A program made the translations under genes and the position numbers. From UBA6952 sp045562575 (GTDB taxonomy: Bacteria > Chloroflexota > Dehalococcoidia > Lucifugimonadales > UBA6952), in NCBI GenBank assembly GCA_045562575.1, contig JBJKVQ010000033.1:1-59400 (forward strand): a DNA stretch of 59,400 bases, written 5' to 3'. A model generated the notes under the pieces. That model did not search any database. It had not been told where the DNA came from and worked only from the letters and a program-made list of their open reading frames with translations. Within the stretch, counting starts at the first letter, position 1; each line of letters opens with the position of its first letter. This document shows positions 44,694-53,907 of the stretch, piece after piece.

Positions 44694-45353
44694 ATGATAT
44701 TTGAAGAGACTAAGTGGAAAGTAAAACCAAAAAATGATGGTATATTTTTAAACTTTATTAGACAAGATTATATTCCCATTATTATTCAAAATCATATCAA
44801 ACCTATTTGCTTGCTACGTGGAATGATAGGTAAATCTTCAAATGAATTTATACTCATTTCAGCATATCAAGATATAAATTCTTGGGAAGCTAACACCAAT
44901 TTACCATATTCATATGACGAATCAATATTATCCGAAGAAAATACTCTATTAACACCTATTTCTACCGATAAATTAATGTCTTATAAATCTACTCTATTAA
45001 AAAATATATATGGTTATAGAGAATTTATAATCGAAACAAAAGATATAAATACATTTATAGAAAGTTCAGAACAAGGTATATGGCCAAGAGTACAGTCGCA
45101 AGGTGGAAAAGTATTAGGTTTATGGTCAAATATTTCTAATACATCACAAAAACGAATTTTATTACTAACTGGCTATGACAGTGTTAGCCATTGGGAAGGA
45201 ACTAGAAGTTCTAATCAGTACGGATTATCATTTTCAAATTTACCAGAAGCGCCACAAGAGTTAACAGAAATAGAAAAAATCTTGAGAAATAATCGAGAAG
45301 AAATTACTATAAGCACAACTGTAAATTTGATGCAAAATGTGAATTTAAGTTAA
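44694..45353 (+). CDS. Putative dimeric alpha/beta-barrel (NIPSNAP-like) protein
   Basis: The family is not certain. The product looks like two copies of a ferredoxin-like barrel half: the first ends in FILISAYQDINSWEA and the second in RILLLTGYDSVSHWEGTR, the strand-then-W/E pattern typical of NIPSNAP, EthD and monooxygenase-like barrels. YGYREFIIETKD opens the second half. The frame extends back to TTG 44670 inside the DUF4340 gene, but ATG 44694 (219 residues) with a nearby GGTGA is more likely. It lies between the ABC set and an FMN-dependent oxidase and might act with the latter. That is inference. Confidence 0.72.
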   Translation: MIFEETKWKVKPKNDGIFLNFIRQDYIPIIIQNHIKPICLLRGMIGKSSNEFILISAYQDINSWEANTNLPYSYDESILSEENTLLTPISTDKLMSYKSTLLKNIYGYREFIIETKDINTFIESSEQGIWPRVQSQGGKVLGLWSNISNTSQKRILLLTGYDSVSHWEGTRSSNQYGLSFSNLPEAPQELTEIEKILRNNREEITISTTVNLMQNVNLS

Positions 45354-45367
45354 TAAAGGGCAGAATT

Positions 45368-46444
45368 ATGACTATGAAATATGTAAGTAATGAAGAAATT
45401 ATACGAGCTGCTAGAAAAAACCTTTCTCAAGGGGCATGGGATTATTTAATTGGAGGGTCAGAATCAGAAACAACTATGAGAAGAAACAGACTATCTTTTG
45501 ACAGATTAGCTTTTCGACCTCGTGTTCTAGTAGATGTGTCAAAAATTGATACTTCCAATACCATACTTGGACTTAATTCAAAGATGCCTGTGATATTAGC
45601 TCCAATAGGTTCTCAAGAAACTTTTACAGATAGTGGAGCTGCAGCAGCTACGTTAGCAGCAAATGAATTTGGAATAATTGACGTGATTAGTTCAGTAAGC
45701 TCTCCAAGCTTGGAGGAAATATCAAAAACTGCTAATAACCCAAAAGTATTTCAATTATATATTCATGGAGATTGGAATTGGATTACTTCCATGATTAATC
45801 GAGTGAAAGAATCGGAATACAAGGCACTCTGTATAACCGTGGATACTGCTCATTACAGCAGAAGAGAGAGACCTATGATGACAAGATTTTTCCCACACTC
45901 AAGAAGGACCCCACCTGATCCAAAATATGCAGCATCCGTTACTTGGGATACTATTGATAAAATTACAGAATATGCTGATATGCCATTACTTTTAAAAGGA
46001 ATTGCGACTGGAGAAGATGCAAAACTTGCAGTAGAACACGGTGCAAAAGTAGTTTGGGTATCGAATCATGGAGGACGTCAATTAGATTATGGTCAAGGAA
46101 GTATGGAAATGCTCCCTGAAATTGTAGATGCAATACAAGGTAAAGCAGAAATAGTTCTTGATGGTGGAATCCAACGTGGTAGTGACATTGCAAAAGCAAT
46201 ATCAATGGGCGCAAATTCAGTTGCTATAGGTAAAATGCAATGCTTAGGATTAGCTGCTGATGGGAAAGATGGATTAGTAAGAGTATTAGAAATATTAGAA
46301 GAAGAATTAACTATTGCTATGGCTTTATTAGGAGTTAATAGTATAGACCAATTATCACCAAATTATATTTGTAGCTCAGAGGCAACTACTCAATCACATG
46401 AAATGAGTTCTTGGGTAAATATTCCAGAAAATCGTATAAAATAA
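45368..46444 (+). CDS. FMN-dependent alpha-hydroxy-acid dehydrogenase/oxidase
   Basis: Members of this TIM-barrel family (lactate, glycolate, mandelate oxidizing enzymes) oxidise 2-hydroxy acids to 2-oxo acids with FMN. The catalytic His and substrate-binding Arg are present in SNHGGRQLD (His234, Arg237). FMN-binding segments include PVILAPIGSQ, ITVDTA, LLLKGIATGEDA and VLDGGIQRGSD. The N-terminus GAWDYLIGGSESETTMRRNR is typical. At 358 residues it is normal. AAAGGG before ATG 45368 gives the start. azlC begins directly after its stop. The exact hydroxy acid is not readable from sequence. Confidence 0.93.
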   Translation: MTMKYVSNEEIIRAARKNLSQGAWDYLIGGSESETTMRRNRLSFDRLAFRPRVLVDVSKIDTSNTILGLNSKMPVILAPIGSQETFTDSGAAAATLAANEFGIIDVISSVSSPSLEEISKTANNPKVFQLYIHGDWNWITSMINRVKESEYKALCITVDTAHYSRRERPMMTRFFPHSRRTPPDPKYAASVTWDTIDKITEYADMPLLLKGIATGEDAKLAVEHGAKVVWVSNHGGRQLDYGQGSMEMLPEIVDAIQGKAEIVLDGGIQRGSDIAKAISMGANSVAIGKMQCLGLAADGKDGLVRVLEILEEELTIAMALLGVNSIDQLSPNYICSSEATTQSHEMSSWVNIPENRIK

Positions 46445-47164
46445 ATGGTAATAAATATACGTAATTCGTCTAAAAATAAAGAATTTTTTTCTGGGGTTTC
46501 GGCGGTATTACCAATTTTAATTGGAGTTATACCCTTTGGATTAATATTCGGTATTTTAGGATTAGAAGCAGGATTTACTGCTAATCAAACATTTTTCATG
46601 TCATCAATTATTTTTGCAGGTGCAAGCCAAGTTGCTTTCGTTAAATTAGTATCTAGTGGAACTGTACCATTCATAACAATAATTTCAGTTGGTATAATTA
46701 ATCTTCGTCACTTTTTATATAGCGCTTCTATAGCAAAATATTTAGCTCATTTAACTACCCCTTGGAAGATAATACTCGCATATTTATTAACTGATGAAGC
46801 ATATGCTGTATCTATAAAAAGACTGCAAGAAGAAAAAGAAAATACTGCATTCTGTCATTACCATCTATTGGGAAGTGGAATAACACTTTGGTTAACATGG
46901 CAAACATCCACATTTTTAGGAATTGTATTAGGTCAAATTATACCAGAAGAATTAAACCTTGGTTTTGCCATACCACTTGTTTTTCTTTCAATTATTGCAC
47001 CAGAAATAATAAAATATAAAAGTCATGCTATATGTGCATTAAGTGCAGGAATATTAGCTATTTTGTTAATTAATTTACCATTAAATTTATGGATTATATT
47101 TTCATCAATTTTTGGCTTAATTATCGGTGTATTATTTGATAAAACTCCAAGAAAGAGTCAATAA
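46445..47164 (+). CDS. azlC: AzlC family branched-chain amino acid exporter subunit
   Basis: AzlC is the large subunit of a two-part exporter for branched-chain amino acids. This 239-residue membrane protein starts with LPILIGVIPFGLIFGILGLEAG, followed by IIFAGASQVAFVKL and the NLRHFLYSASIA segment, all hallmark positions. About seven hydrophobic segments are visible. Its ATG abuts the preceding stop with no clear ribosome site, suggesting coupling. The small partner AzlD overlaps its last base. Confidence 0.93.
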   Translation: MVINIRNSSKNKEFFSGVSAVLPILIGVIPFGLIFGILGLEAGFTANQTFFMSSIIFAGASQVAFVKLVSSGTVPFITIISVGIINLRHFLYSASIAKYLAHLTTPWKIILAYLLTDEAYAVSIKRLQEEKENTAFCHYHLLGSGITLWLTWQTSTFLGIVLGQIIPEELNLGFAIPLVFLSIIAPEIIKYKSHAICALSAGILAILLINLPLNLWIIFSSIFGLIIGVLFDKTPRKSQ

Positions 47165-47472
47165 TGATGTGGACTACAATTGTAATTTCAGGGATTATCA
47201 CATTCACTATACGATTTAGTGCAATATATAAAGTTACCAATTCTAAAACCCCAGAATGGTTAGAAAATATATTAAAATATGTACCTACCTCTGTATTAGC
47301 TGTCCTAATCTTTCCAGAAATATTTTTAAATGAATCAAATACCTTAGAAATATTAAATAATCCAAAAATTCTAGCAGCTTCATCGGCATTATTGGTAACA
47401 ATATTAACAAAAAGTATAATCATTACTATAATTACAGGAATGTTAGTCCTATGGGCTTTAACTCTAAATTAA
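47164..47472 (+). CDS. azlD: AzlD family amino acid exporter small subunit
   Basis: This 102-residue membrane protein has the AzlD pattern: an N-terminal helix with TFTIRFSAI, a central WLENILKYVPTSVLAVLIFPEIF, and two further helices, the last ending ITGMLVLWAL. It overlaps the azlC stop in a TAATG junction. Together they should export valine, leucine, isoleucine or similar solutes. Threonine synthase, 24 bases downstream, makes the isoleucine precursor threonine, so an amino acid theme is plausible. Confidence 0.9.
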   Translation: MMWTTIVISGIITFTIRFSAIYKVTNSKTPEWLENILKYVPTSVLAVLIFPEIFLNESNTLEILNNPKILAASSALLVTILTKSIIITIITGMLVLWALTLN

Positions 47473-47496
47473 ATCTATAATTGCTGGGGTGAATTT

Positions 47497-48669
47497 ATGA
47501 TCAGTTATGCAGAATACCTAGAATGCACAAATTGCCAAAAAACCTATGACTATGTTACACCATATAGAACATGTAATGACTGTGGAAAAGTTTTATATGT
47601 AAGATATGATATTGATAAAGCAAAGGTAAACTTCGATAGAAACATATTATCCAAAAGAATCAATTCTATGTGGCGTTATTTTGAAATGATGCCAATTAAG
47701 AATGAATCTAATATTGTTTCTCTTGGTGAAGGAATGACTCCACTCTTACAAGCACCAAATTTAGGTAAATCCTTAGATTGTTCCCAAATATATATAAAAG
47801 ATGAAGGTTGTAACCCTACAGGTTCATTTAAAGCTAGAGGTTTATCTGCAGCAGTATCTCGAGCTAAAGAACTTGGCCTCACTAAATTAACTATGCCATC
47901 TGCTGGTAATGCAGGTGGTGCTCTTTCGTTATACTGTGCTAGAGGTAATATGGAAGCAAACGTATTTATGCCTAAAGATGCACCAGAAGCTAATCAAAGA
48001 GAAAGCAAAGATGCAGGCGCAAACCTTACGCTAATTGATGGCTTAATATCAGATGCAGGTAAAATATCAAGGGAAAAAGCCCATGAAAATGGCTTATTTG
48101 ATGTATCAACTCTACAAGAACCATACAGAGCTGAGGGTAAAAAAACTATGGGATATGAAATTGCTGAACAACTAAACTGGGAGACCCCTGACGTAATTAT
48201 ATATCCAACTGGTGGAGGAACAGGTCTAATAGGAATATGGAAAGCATTCAAAGAAATGTATGAATTGGGTTGGATTAATAAACCTAAAACTAAAATGATC
48301 TGTGTACAATCTTCCGGATGTGCACCTATGGTTAGAGCATATGAATCTGGCAGCAATAATGCTGAAATGTGGGAAAATGCACAGACTTTTGCTTCGGGCA
48401 TAAGAGTACCAGCTGCAATAGGAGATTACTTGATACTAGAAGCTATACGAGAAAGCAATGGAACTGCTTTAACAGTCACTGATGAAGAAATGATTGATTG
48501 TATTCAAATGATTGCTTCGCATGAAGGAATATATCCTGCTCCTGAAGGAGCAGCTACTTTAGCAGCACTAAAACATCTTCTTAATTCAAAAATTATAAAC
48601 CCAGACGAAAAGATTATTCTCATGAACACTGGTAATGCTTATAAGTATTTAGATATGTGGGGATCTTAA
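47497..48669 (+). CDS. thrC: Threonine synthase
   Basis: ThrC is a PLP enzyme converting O-phosphohomoserine to threonine. The Schiff-base lysine is Lys112 in NPTGSFKARGL. MPSAGNAGGALSLY, the phosphate-binding YPTGGGTGLIG and the late PAPEGAATLAA support the fold. An N-terminal four-cysteine zinc-ribbon-like part (C10, C13, C26, C29) is typical of one ThrC subgroup. The length of 390 is normal. GGGGTGA precedes ATG 47497. Its stop overlaps the stop of the convergent enolase-superfamily gene by three bases. Confidence 0.93.
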   Translation: MISYAEYLECTNCQKTYDYVTPYRTCNDCGKVLYVRYDIDKAKVNFDRNILSKRINSMWRYFEMMPIKNESNIVSLGEGMTPLLQAPNLGKSLDCSQIYIKDEGCNPTGSFKARGLSAAVSRAKELGLTKLTMPSAGNAGGALSLYCARGNMEANVFMPKDAPEANQRESKDAGANLTLIDGLISDAGKISREKAHENGLFDVSTLQEPYRAEGKKTMGYEIAEQLNWETPDVIIYPTGGGTGLIGIWKAFKEMYELGWINKPKTKMICVQSSGCAPMVRAYESGSNNAEMWENAQTFASGIRVPAAIGDYLILEAIRESNGTALTVTDEEMIDCIQMIASHEGIYPAPEGAATLAALKHLLNSKIINPDEKIILMNTGNAYKYLDMWGS

Positions 48670-49802
48670 TTTGTAAAATTATATGTGTATTCTTCAATAA
48701 CACCATTTTTAGGATTAAACCCAAGACCTGGAGTTTCAGGTAAGACGACTTGGCCATTATCTGGCAATGGTGCTCCATCGAAATATTGTTCAATAATTTT
48801 CCAGCCTTGCCAATGAAATTCTATACGCCCACCGTTAGGTACTCCTGCATGCAAATGCATATTGATATGTGGCCAGTTGCCTCCCATATTTAGTGGAATA
48901 TTAAATGCTTGAGCAATTCCTGCAGCTTTTATTCCTCCAGTATAACCTCCGATATCTCTTACATTTGGTTGTAAGATATCTACTGAACCGTTCATTATAA
49001 ATTCTCTGAAGTGGATCAAATCATTGGTTCCTGTACTGCCAGCAGCAATAGGAATATTACAATCTTTCCTTAATTGTGCCATCAATCTAGAATCAGATTG
49101 TACGACAGGATCTTCAAACCAAGTCAAATCAAATTGTTCAAGTGCTTTTGCGAGTTTTAAGGCTTGTGGCAATGTTGCACACTTATTTGCGTCTATCATA
49201 AGCTCCACTTTATCTCCAATTGCATCCCTAACCGCGCCAACTCTTTCAATATCAATATTAATATCGTCCTCCGTAGGTCTGCCCATAACTTCATTCATCG
49301 TTGGTTGTGAAGATGCAGCTACTACCATTTTGAGTCTAGTTTGCCCCATATCCAATAATGTTTTAGCAACAGTTACTAATTCTTCGATATTGTATGAACC
49401 TAATCCAAATGTGATATAAACTGGTAATACTTCGTTACAACCACCTAACATTTTCCAGATTGGTTGATTACTAAATTTACCTTTTATGTCCCATAATGCA
49501 ATGTCTAATAAACTTAAAGCATTACTAAATACTCCAGTAAATGCTTTGGTAGATAGATTCCAAAGAACCTCAGATCTTATTTGCTCTATTCTCATAGGAT
49601 CCATTCCTTCAATGAGAGGTTTTACCTCAAAATTGATGAAATCTCTTATTGCATAAGGCATCGCATATACTGACATTGCATGCCCCAAAATACCATCATC
49701 TGTTTCTATAGTAACAATAGTGGCTAAGGCTTGCGTTTCAGATTTTAATGGATAAGTAAAAGGAAGACGCAATACTCTAGAATCTATTTTGGTAATTTTC
49801 AT
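48666..49802 (-). CDS. Mandelate racemase/muconate lactonizing (enolase superfamily) protein
   Basis: Enolase-superfamily members abstract a proton next to a carboxylate, using Mg2+ held by three acids. This 378-residue protein has the capping domain, ALWDIKGKF, TRLKMV with Lys158, LMIDAN (Asp204), WFEDP (Glu230) and VDILQPN (Asp275), and His312 in NWPHINMHLHAG. The third metal acid, expected 26 residues after Glu230, is Ser256 (IAAGSTG). It could be an altered metal site or a non-canonical subgroup. AGGAGA lies nine bases before ATG 49802. It follows hyuA and a hydroxyacid dehydrogenase on the same strand, so it probably works in acid or sugar-acid breakdown. Confidence 0.92.
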   Translation of the reverse strand: MKITKIDSRVLRLPFTYPLKSETQALATIVTIETDDGILGHAMSVYAMPYAIRDFINFEVKPLIEGMDPMRIEQIRSEVLWNLSTKAFTGVFSNALSLLDIALWDIKGKFSNQPIWKMLGGCNEVLPVYITFGLGSYNIEELVTVAKTLLDMGQTRLKMVVAASSQPTMNEVMGRPTEDDINIDIERVGAVRDAIGDKVELMIDANKCATLPQALKLAKALEQFDLTWFEDPVVQSDSRLMAQLRKDCNIPIAAGSTGTNDLIHFREFIMNGSVDILQPNVRDIGGYTGGIKAAGIAQAFNIPLNMGGNWPHINMHLHAGVPNGGRIEFHWQGWKIIEQYFDGAPLPDNGQVVLPETPGLGFNPKNGVIEEYTYNFTN

Positions 49803-49834
49803 TAATCATTTTCTCCTATCATTAATTTATTTGG

Positions 49835-51832
49835 TTACATCTGTTCAAGTATAATGTTCTGCCAACCATCAACTTTTGCCTTCCAGTCTGGTGGGACTAA
49901 AACTGTACAATCCATTTGTACGACTAAACTAGGTCCTTGAAAATAATTTCCCGGTACTAATTTACTTCGTTCATAAATCTTTGAATCTAATAATCCAGCA
50001 TTAACAAATCCAATATCAGCACTTCCAGATGCTTGTGCTATACGATTAGTTGTTTCTATAGGATTCATCTCAATTTTATTAGTCACTCCAACTACTCTCA
50101 ATCGTAAATTGACCACCTCTATAGTTTGTGTTTCATCATTATATCCAAATCGTTCAAAATGATACTTATTAAAAGTATTTTTCATATCTGTTATGAAGGT
50201 TTTTTCATATTCAGGACATTCAATAGTAAGTTCAAAGGATTGCCCACGATATCTAACATCGAGTAATTTTTGAATAATTATTTCACTTTGATTAAAACCT
50301 TCTCGTTCCAAATCATATAAACCATTCTCCTTCATAGGTTCAAATAGTTTTTGGATCAGATTATAATCAAATTTTTCTTCACTAAGCATTATTGTTTGGA
50401 CATAATCTTTTTCGACATCAGCAATAGCAACACCTAATGCAGATAAAACTCCTGGATATTGAGGAACCAAAACACGAGGAATACTTAATTCGCTTGCTAA
50501 TTCACAAGAATGAATTGGGCCAGATCCTCCAAAAGCAACAAGAGTAAAATCTCGTGGGTCATAGCCTCTTTCTAAAGAAACTTTTCTAACAGCTCTTTCC
50601 ATATTGGAATTTATAACTTTCAAAACTCCTAGTGATATTTCAGTCAAGTTTAAATCTAGCTGATCACCTAAAACTCCAAGTGCGGCAGCACTACGAGATT
50701 TATTTAAAGTCATTCTTCCACCTAGAAAATAATCTGCAGATACTCTCTCCAAAACAAAGTTAGCATCAGTAACAGTTGGCTTTGTTCCAACACCATAACA
50801 AGCTGGGCCTGGATTTGAAGACGCTGATTCAGGTCCAACACCCAATGAATTACCAGAATCTATATGTGCAATAGATCCACCTCCAGCACCAACAGTTACT
50901 ATGTCAATCATAGGCACGCTAATTGGTAAACCATCTATTTTAGTTTGTGTGGATTTTTGTATTTCTCCTGGGCATAAAGAAACATCTGTTGAAGTACCAC
51001 CCATATCTAATGTAATTATATGATCAAATCCAGCTAATTGAGATATCCAGAAAGAGCCTACAACACCACCTGCTGGACCACTTAGCATGGTACGTACAGG
51101 TTGATTTCTAGCTTGCTTAGAAGAAATTGCACCACCCGATGATTGCATTATTCTCAAATTAGCATTGTCTATCTTCCCTTCTAAATTACCAAGATATTTA
51201 TCAATAATAGGTCCGACATATGAATTAACTACAACTGTACTTGTTCTCTCATATTCTCTAAATTCTGGTAAAACTTGACTAGAAATAGATTTATACAGAT
51301 TTAAATTTGCTTCAGATAACTTTTGGTTAATAAAATCTTCGTGCAATGAATTTTGAAAAGAAAATAATAAACTAACAGCTATAGAATCAATACCACTGAT
51401 TTTTATGGCTTCAATAATATCATCTAAATTATCAGCATCTAGTTCGTAAATAATATTACCATTTTTATCTATACGCTCCGCTATACCCCAAATATTATTC
51501 TCTAATATTAAAGGTTTTGGTTTATCTTGATTTAAGTCGTATAGAGATGAACGATTTTGCCTACCTATCGATAGTACATCTTCAAATCCTTTTGTAGTTA
51601 TTAACCCAGTTTTGGAGCCTTTTCGCTCTAAAAGTGTATTTGTTGCCACTGTTGTTCCATGAGCAATGGTTTGTATATCTAGTTTATTCAAATCTGTTAA
51701 ACCATTAACAATTGCAATAGAAGGATCTTCTGCATTTGAAAGTATTTTATGGACTGTAAATGTATCATCTGAAATTAAAATAAAATCAGTGAAGGTCCCA
51801 CCACAATCTATTCCGATTCTTTCTGATTTCAT
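49835..51832 (-). CDS. HyuA-type hydantoinase/5-oxoprolinase subunit A
   Basis: HyuA proteins are ATP-dependent subunits that open cyclic amides such as N-methylhydantoin or 5-oxoproline, and related acetone carboxylase subunits share the fold. The actin-like ATPase motifs are IGIDCGGTFTDFILI at the N-terminus and TLDMGGTSTDVSL in the middle. IAHGTTVATNTLLERKG, MLSGPAGGVVG, and VAFGGSGPIHSCELA are family signatures. The 665-residue length is normal. GAGGT is six bases before ATG 51832. No hyuB follows: the next gene is the enolase-superfamily member, 32 bases away. The substrate is open. Confidence 0.93.
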   Translation of the reverse strand: MKSERIGIDCGGTFTDFILISDDTFTVHKILSNAEDPSIAIVNGLTDLNKLDIQTIAHGTTVATNTLLERKGSKTGLITTKGFEDVLSIGRQNRSSLYDLNQDKPKPLILENNIWGIAERIDKNGNIIYELDADNLDDIIEAIKISGIDSIAVSLLFSFQNSLHEDFINQKLSEANLNLYKSISSQVLPEFREYERTSTVVVNSYVGPIIDKYLGNLEGKIDNANLRIMQSSGGAISSKQARNQPVRTMLSGPAGGVVGSFWISQLAGFDHIITLDMGGTSTDVSLCPGEIQKSTQTKIDGLPISVPMIDIVTVGAGGGSIAHIDSGNSLGVGPESASSNPGPACYGVGTKPTVTDANFVLERVSADYFLGGRMTLNKSRSAAALGVLGDQLDLNLTEISLGVLKVINSNMERAVRKVSLERGYDPRDFTLVAFGGSGPIHSCELASELSIPRVLVPQYPGVLSALGVAIADVEKDYVQTIMLSEEKFDYNLIQKLFEPMKENGLYDLEREGFNQSEIIIQKLLDVRYRGQSFELTIECPEYEKTFITDMKNTFNKYHFERFGYNDETQTIEVVNLRLRVVGVTNKIEMNPIETTNRIAQASGSADIGFVNAGLLDSKIYERSKLVPGNYFQGPSLVVQMDCTVLVPPDWKAKVDGWQNIILEQM

Positions 51833-51856
51833 ATTAATACCTCAAATATTATTTTA

Positions 51857-52828
51857 TTATCTGTTAATGCTACTTGGAATTGTTTTTTGCAACAAATATG
51901 CTTCTATATTCTTTGCAGCAGCTATGGCCATTTTTTTTCTTGTTTCAGTACTGGCACTGCCAATATGCGGTGTTACTACAAAATTATCGAGAGACAATAT
52001 GGGATGATTGACAAATATAGGCTCTGGTTCAGTAACATCTAAAGCTGCACCATAAATTTGATTATTTTTTAATGCTTCATAAAGACTTTCCATATCTATT
52101 ATTGGACCACGAGCTGTGTTAACAATTATTGCACTCTTTTTCATAATATTAAATTGCTCTTCCCCAAATAAATGGTACGTTTGATCGTCCAGAATAGTAT
52201 GTATACTAATAAAATCAGATTTGGAAATTCCATCTTCAAGTTTGGAAACAAATTGTATGCCTAATTCTTTTTCTAAATTTAGTTTTCTTGTTCGAGAATG
52301 ATAGAAAATATTCATACCAAATCCAATAGCTCTACGACAAACTTCCGCACCTATTCTACCTAACCCTACTACCAATAAATTAGCGCCATGAACATCTTGA
52401 CCAAGAAGAGTCGAAGGATGCCAATGGGTCCACTTACCTTGACGAACAAAATTATCACCTTTAACAATATTTCGAGCAATTGAAAGCATAAGTCCAAAAG
52501 CTAAATCAGCTGTAGTTTGACTCAACACATCAGGTGTATTACACATTATAATGCCATTTTTTGTAGCAGTATTGATATCAAAATTATCATATCCAACTGC
52601 ATAATTAGAAACAATTTTCAAAGAATCTTTACCAGATTCCAAAACTTCACTATTGATCTGATCCTCTATAGTGGTAAACAATCCTATACATTCTGATGCT
52701 TTTTGAATTAGCACTTCTTGGGGTGGTTTAGTCTCCTTAGGCCATATTTCTATTTCAGCAACTGTATTAAGGATTTCCTGGGCTTCAGGGGGAATAGTAC
52801 GAGTAACAAAAACTTTGGGTAAACTCAT
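51857..52828 (-). CDS. D-isomer-specific 2-hydroxyacid dehydrogenase (glyoxylate reductase-like)
   Basis: These NAD(P)H enzymes reduce 2-oxo acids such as glyoxylate or hydroxypyruvate to D-hydroxy acids, or the reverse. The Rossmann motif is VGLGRIG (residues 154-160). The catalytic trio is Arg240 (NTARGP), Glu269 (VTEPEP) and His288 (TPHIGSAS). SNYAVGYDNFD and QTTADLAFGLML are typical of the glyoxylate/hydroxypyruvate reductase group. The length is 323. AAAGGAGG precedes ATG 52828. It leads the minus-strand group dehydrogenase-hyuA-enolase and is divergent from the ornithine-cyclodeaminase-like gene. Confidence 0.94.
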   Translation of the reverse strand: MSLPKVFVTRTIPPEAQEILNTVAEIEIWPKETKPPQEVLIQKASECIGLFTTIEDQINSEVLESGKDSLKIVSNYAVGYDNFDINTATKNGIIMCNTPDVLSQTTADLAFGLMLSIARNIVKGDNFVRQGKWTHWHPSTLLGQDVHGANLLVVGLGRIGAEVCRRAIGFGMNIFYHSRTRKLNLEKELGIQFVSKLEDGISKSDFISIHTILDDQTYHLFGEEQFNIMKKSAIIVNTARGPIIDMESLYEALKNNQIYGAALDVTEPEPIFVNHPILSLDNFVVTPHIGSASTETRKKMAIAAAKNIEAYLLQKTIPSSINR

Positions 52829-52887
52829 TTATCCTCCTTTATCTTCATTTCTTATAATTATTTTTATCATATTACAAATATTTCTTG

Positions 52888-52896
52888 TGATATACT
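52888..52896 (+). promoter_or_regulatory. Extended -10 promoter for the OCD-M20 operon
   Basis: TG-A-TATACT (52888-52896) matches an extended -10 element with no good -35 at normal distance. It lies about 34 bases before ATG 52930. Confidence 0.55.
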
Positions 52897-52929
52897 AGGC
52901 TCCATCAAATGAATAAGTGGAGGAAATTT

Positions 52930-53889
52930 ATGGCACTGTTGCTTGGAGATACAGAAATCAACAACCTACTTACTATGGAAGATGTAGTAAATACTATGGA
53001 AAATGCTTTCAGAGAGGTTGGCAAAGGAGTTACCTGGAATCGACCAAGATCAAGAATCAGACTTCCAAGAGGATTTCATCATCTTATGGCTGCATCTCTT
53101 GCTGAACCTAATGTATTTGGGCTAAAAACTTATACGAGTTTTAGAAAAGGTATTAGATTTATGACCTTAGTTTATGATGGAGAACAAGGTGATTTATTAT
53201 GTATTGTACAAGGTGGAAGATGTTCTCAAATGAGAACTGGAGCAGTAAGTGCTGTAGGGACAAAATACATGTCTAATGAAGATAGTAAAACAGTTGGAAT
53301 AATTGGTACTGGTTTCCAAGGTAGAGCTCAACTTGAAGGCGTTTGTGCTGTAAGAAATATTACATCAATTAAAGCTTATGACAGAGACAATGAAGCATGC
53401 GTCAATTTTTGTAAGGAAATGTCAGAAACCTTAGGTGTAGAAATTACCCCAGTTAATGAACCTGAAAAATGTGTTTCAAATTCTGATATCGTCATTACAA
53501 TGACAACGGCAAGAGAACCAATATTATTTGGATCATGGTTAGAAGAAGGAATGCACGTAAATGCTGCAGGTAGTAACCATTGGATAAGAAGAGAAGTAGA
53601 TGATGATGTTATTAAACGTGCAGATTCTATAGTCGTAGACAGCAAAGAAGATGCATATGTTGAAGCTGGTGACCTATTGTACCCAATAGAACGAGGTATT
53701 ATACGTTGGGACCAGATCCATGAATTATCCGATCTGGTTTCCGGAAAGATTATTAGCAGAAAATCTAGTAAAGACATAACTTTACTAGAATCTCAAGGTA
53801 TAGCTATAAGTGATATAGCAACTGCTGCACTTGCTTATGAAAGAGCAAAGGCTGAAGGTTTAGGACAAGAAATACCATTAGAATTATAA
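52930..53889 (+). CDS. Ornithine cyclodeaminase/mu-crystallin family protein
   Basis: The family includes ornithine cyclodeaminase, alanine dehydrogenase (archaeal) and ketimine reductases, all NAD(P)-dependent. The N-terminal domain has GLKTYTSF and RCSQMRTGAVSAVGTKYMS with the substrate-contacting Lys and Arg. The Rossmann region begins VGIIGTGFQGRAQLE, and AAGSNH and the late ISDIATAALAYERAKAEGLG match the family. The frame extends to ATG 52909, but GGAGG directly before ATG 52930 decides the start (319 residues). The M20 amidohydrolase gene follows after 18 bases. The exact reaction is unknown. Confidence 0.92.
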   Translation: MALLLGDTEINNLLTMEDVVNTMENAFREVGKGVTWNRPRSRIRLPRGFHHLMAASLAEPNVFGLKTYTSFRKGIRFMTLVYDGEQGDLLCIVQGGRCSQMRTGAVSAVGTKYMSNEDSKTVGIIGTGFQGRAQLEGVCAVRNITSIKAYDRDNEACVNFCKEMSETLGVEITPVNEPEKCVSNSDIVITMTTAREPILFGSWLEEGMHVNAAGSNHWIRREVDDDVIKRADSIVVDSKEDAYVEAGDLLYPIERGIIRWDQIHELSDLVSGKIISRKSSKDITLLESQGIAISDIATAALAYERAKAEGLGQEIPLEL

Positions 53890-53907
53890 ATTTTGGAGGA
53901 TAAAATT

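Noticed and set aside
44120..48669. Treating the region as a mobile or defence island
   Set aside because: No integrase, transposase, toxin, nuclease, or change in base composition is visible; genes are metabolic or transport types.
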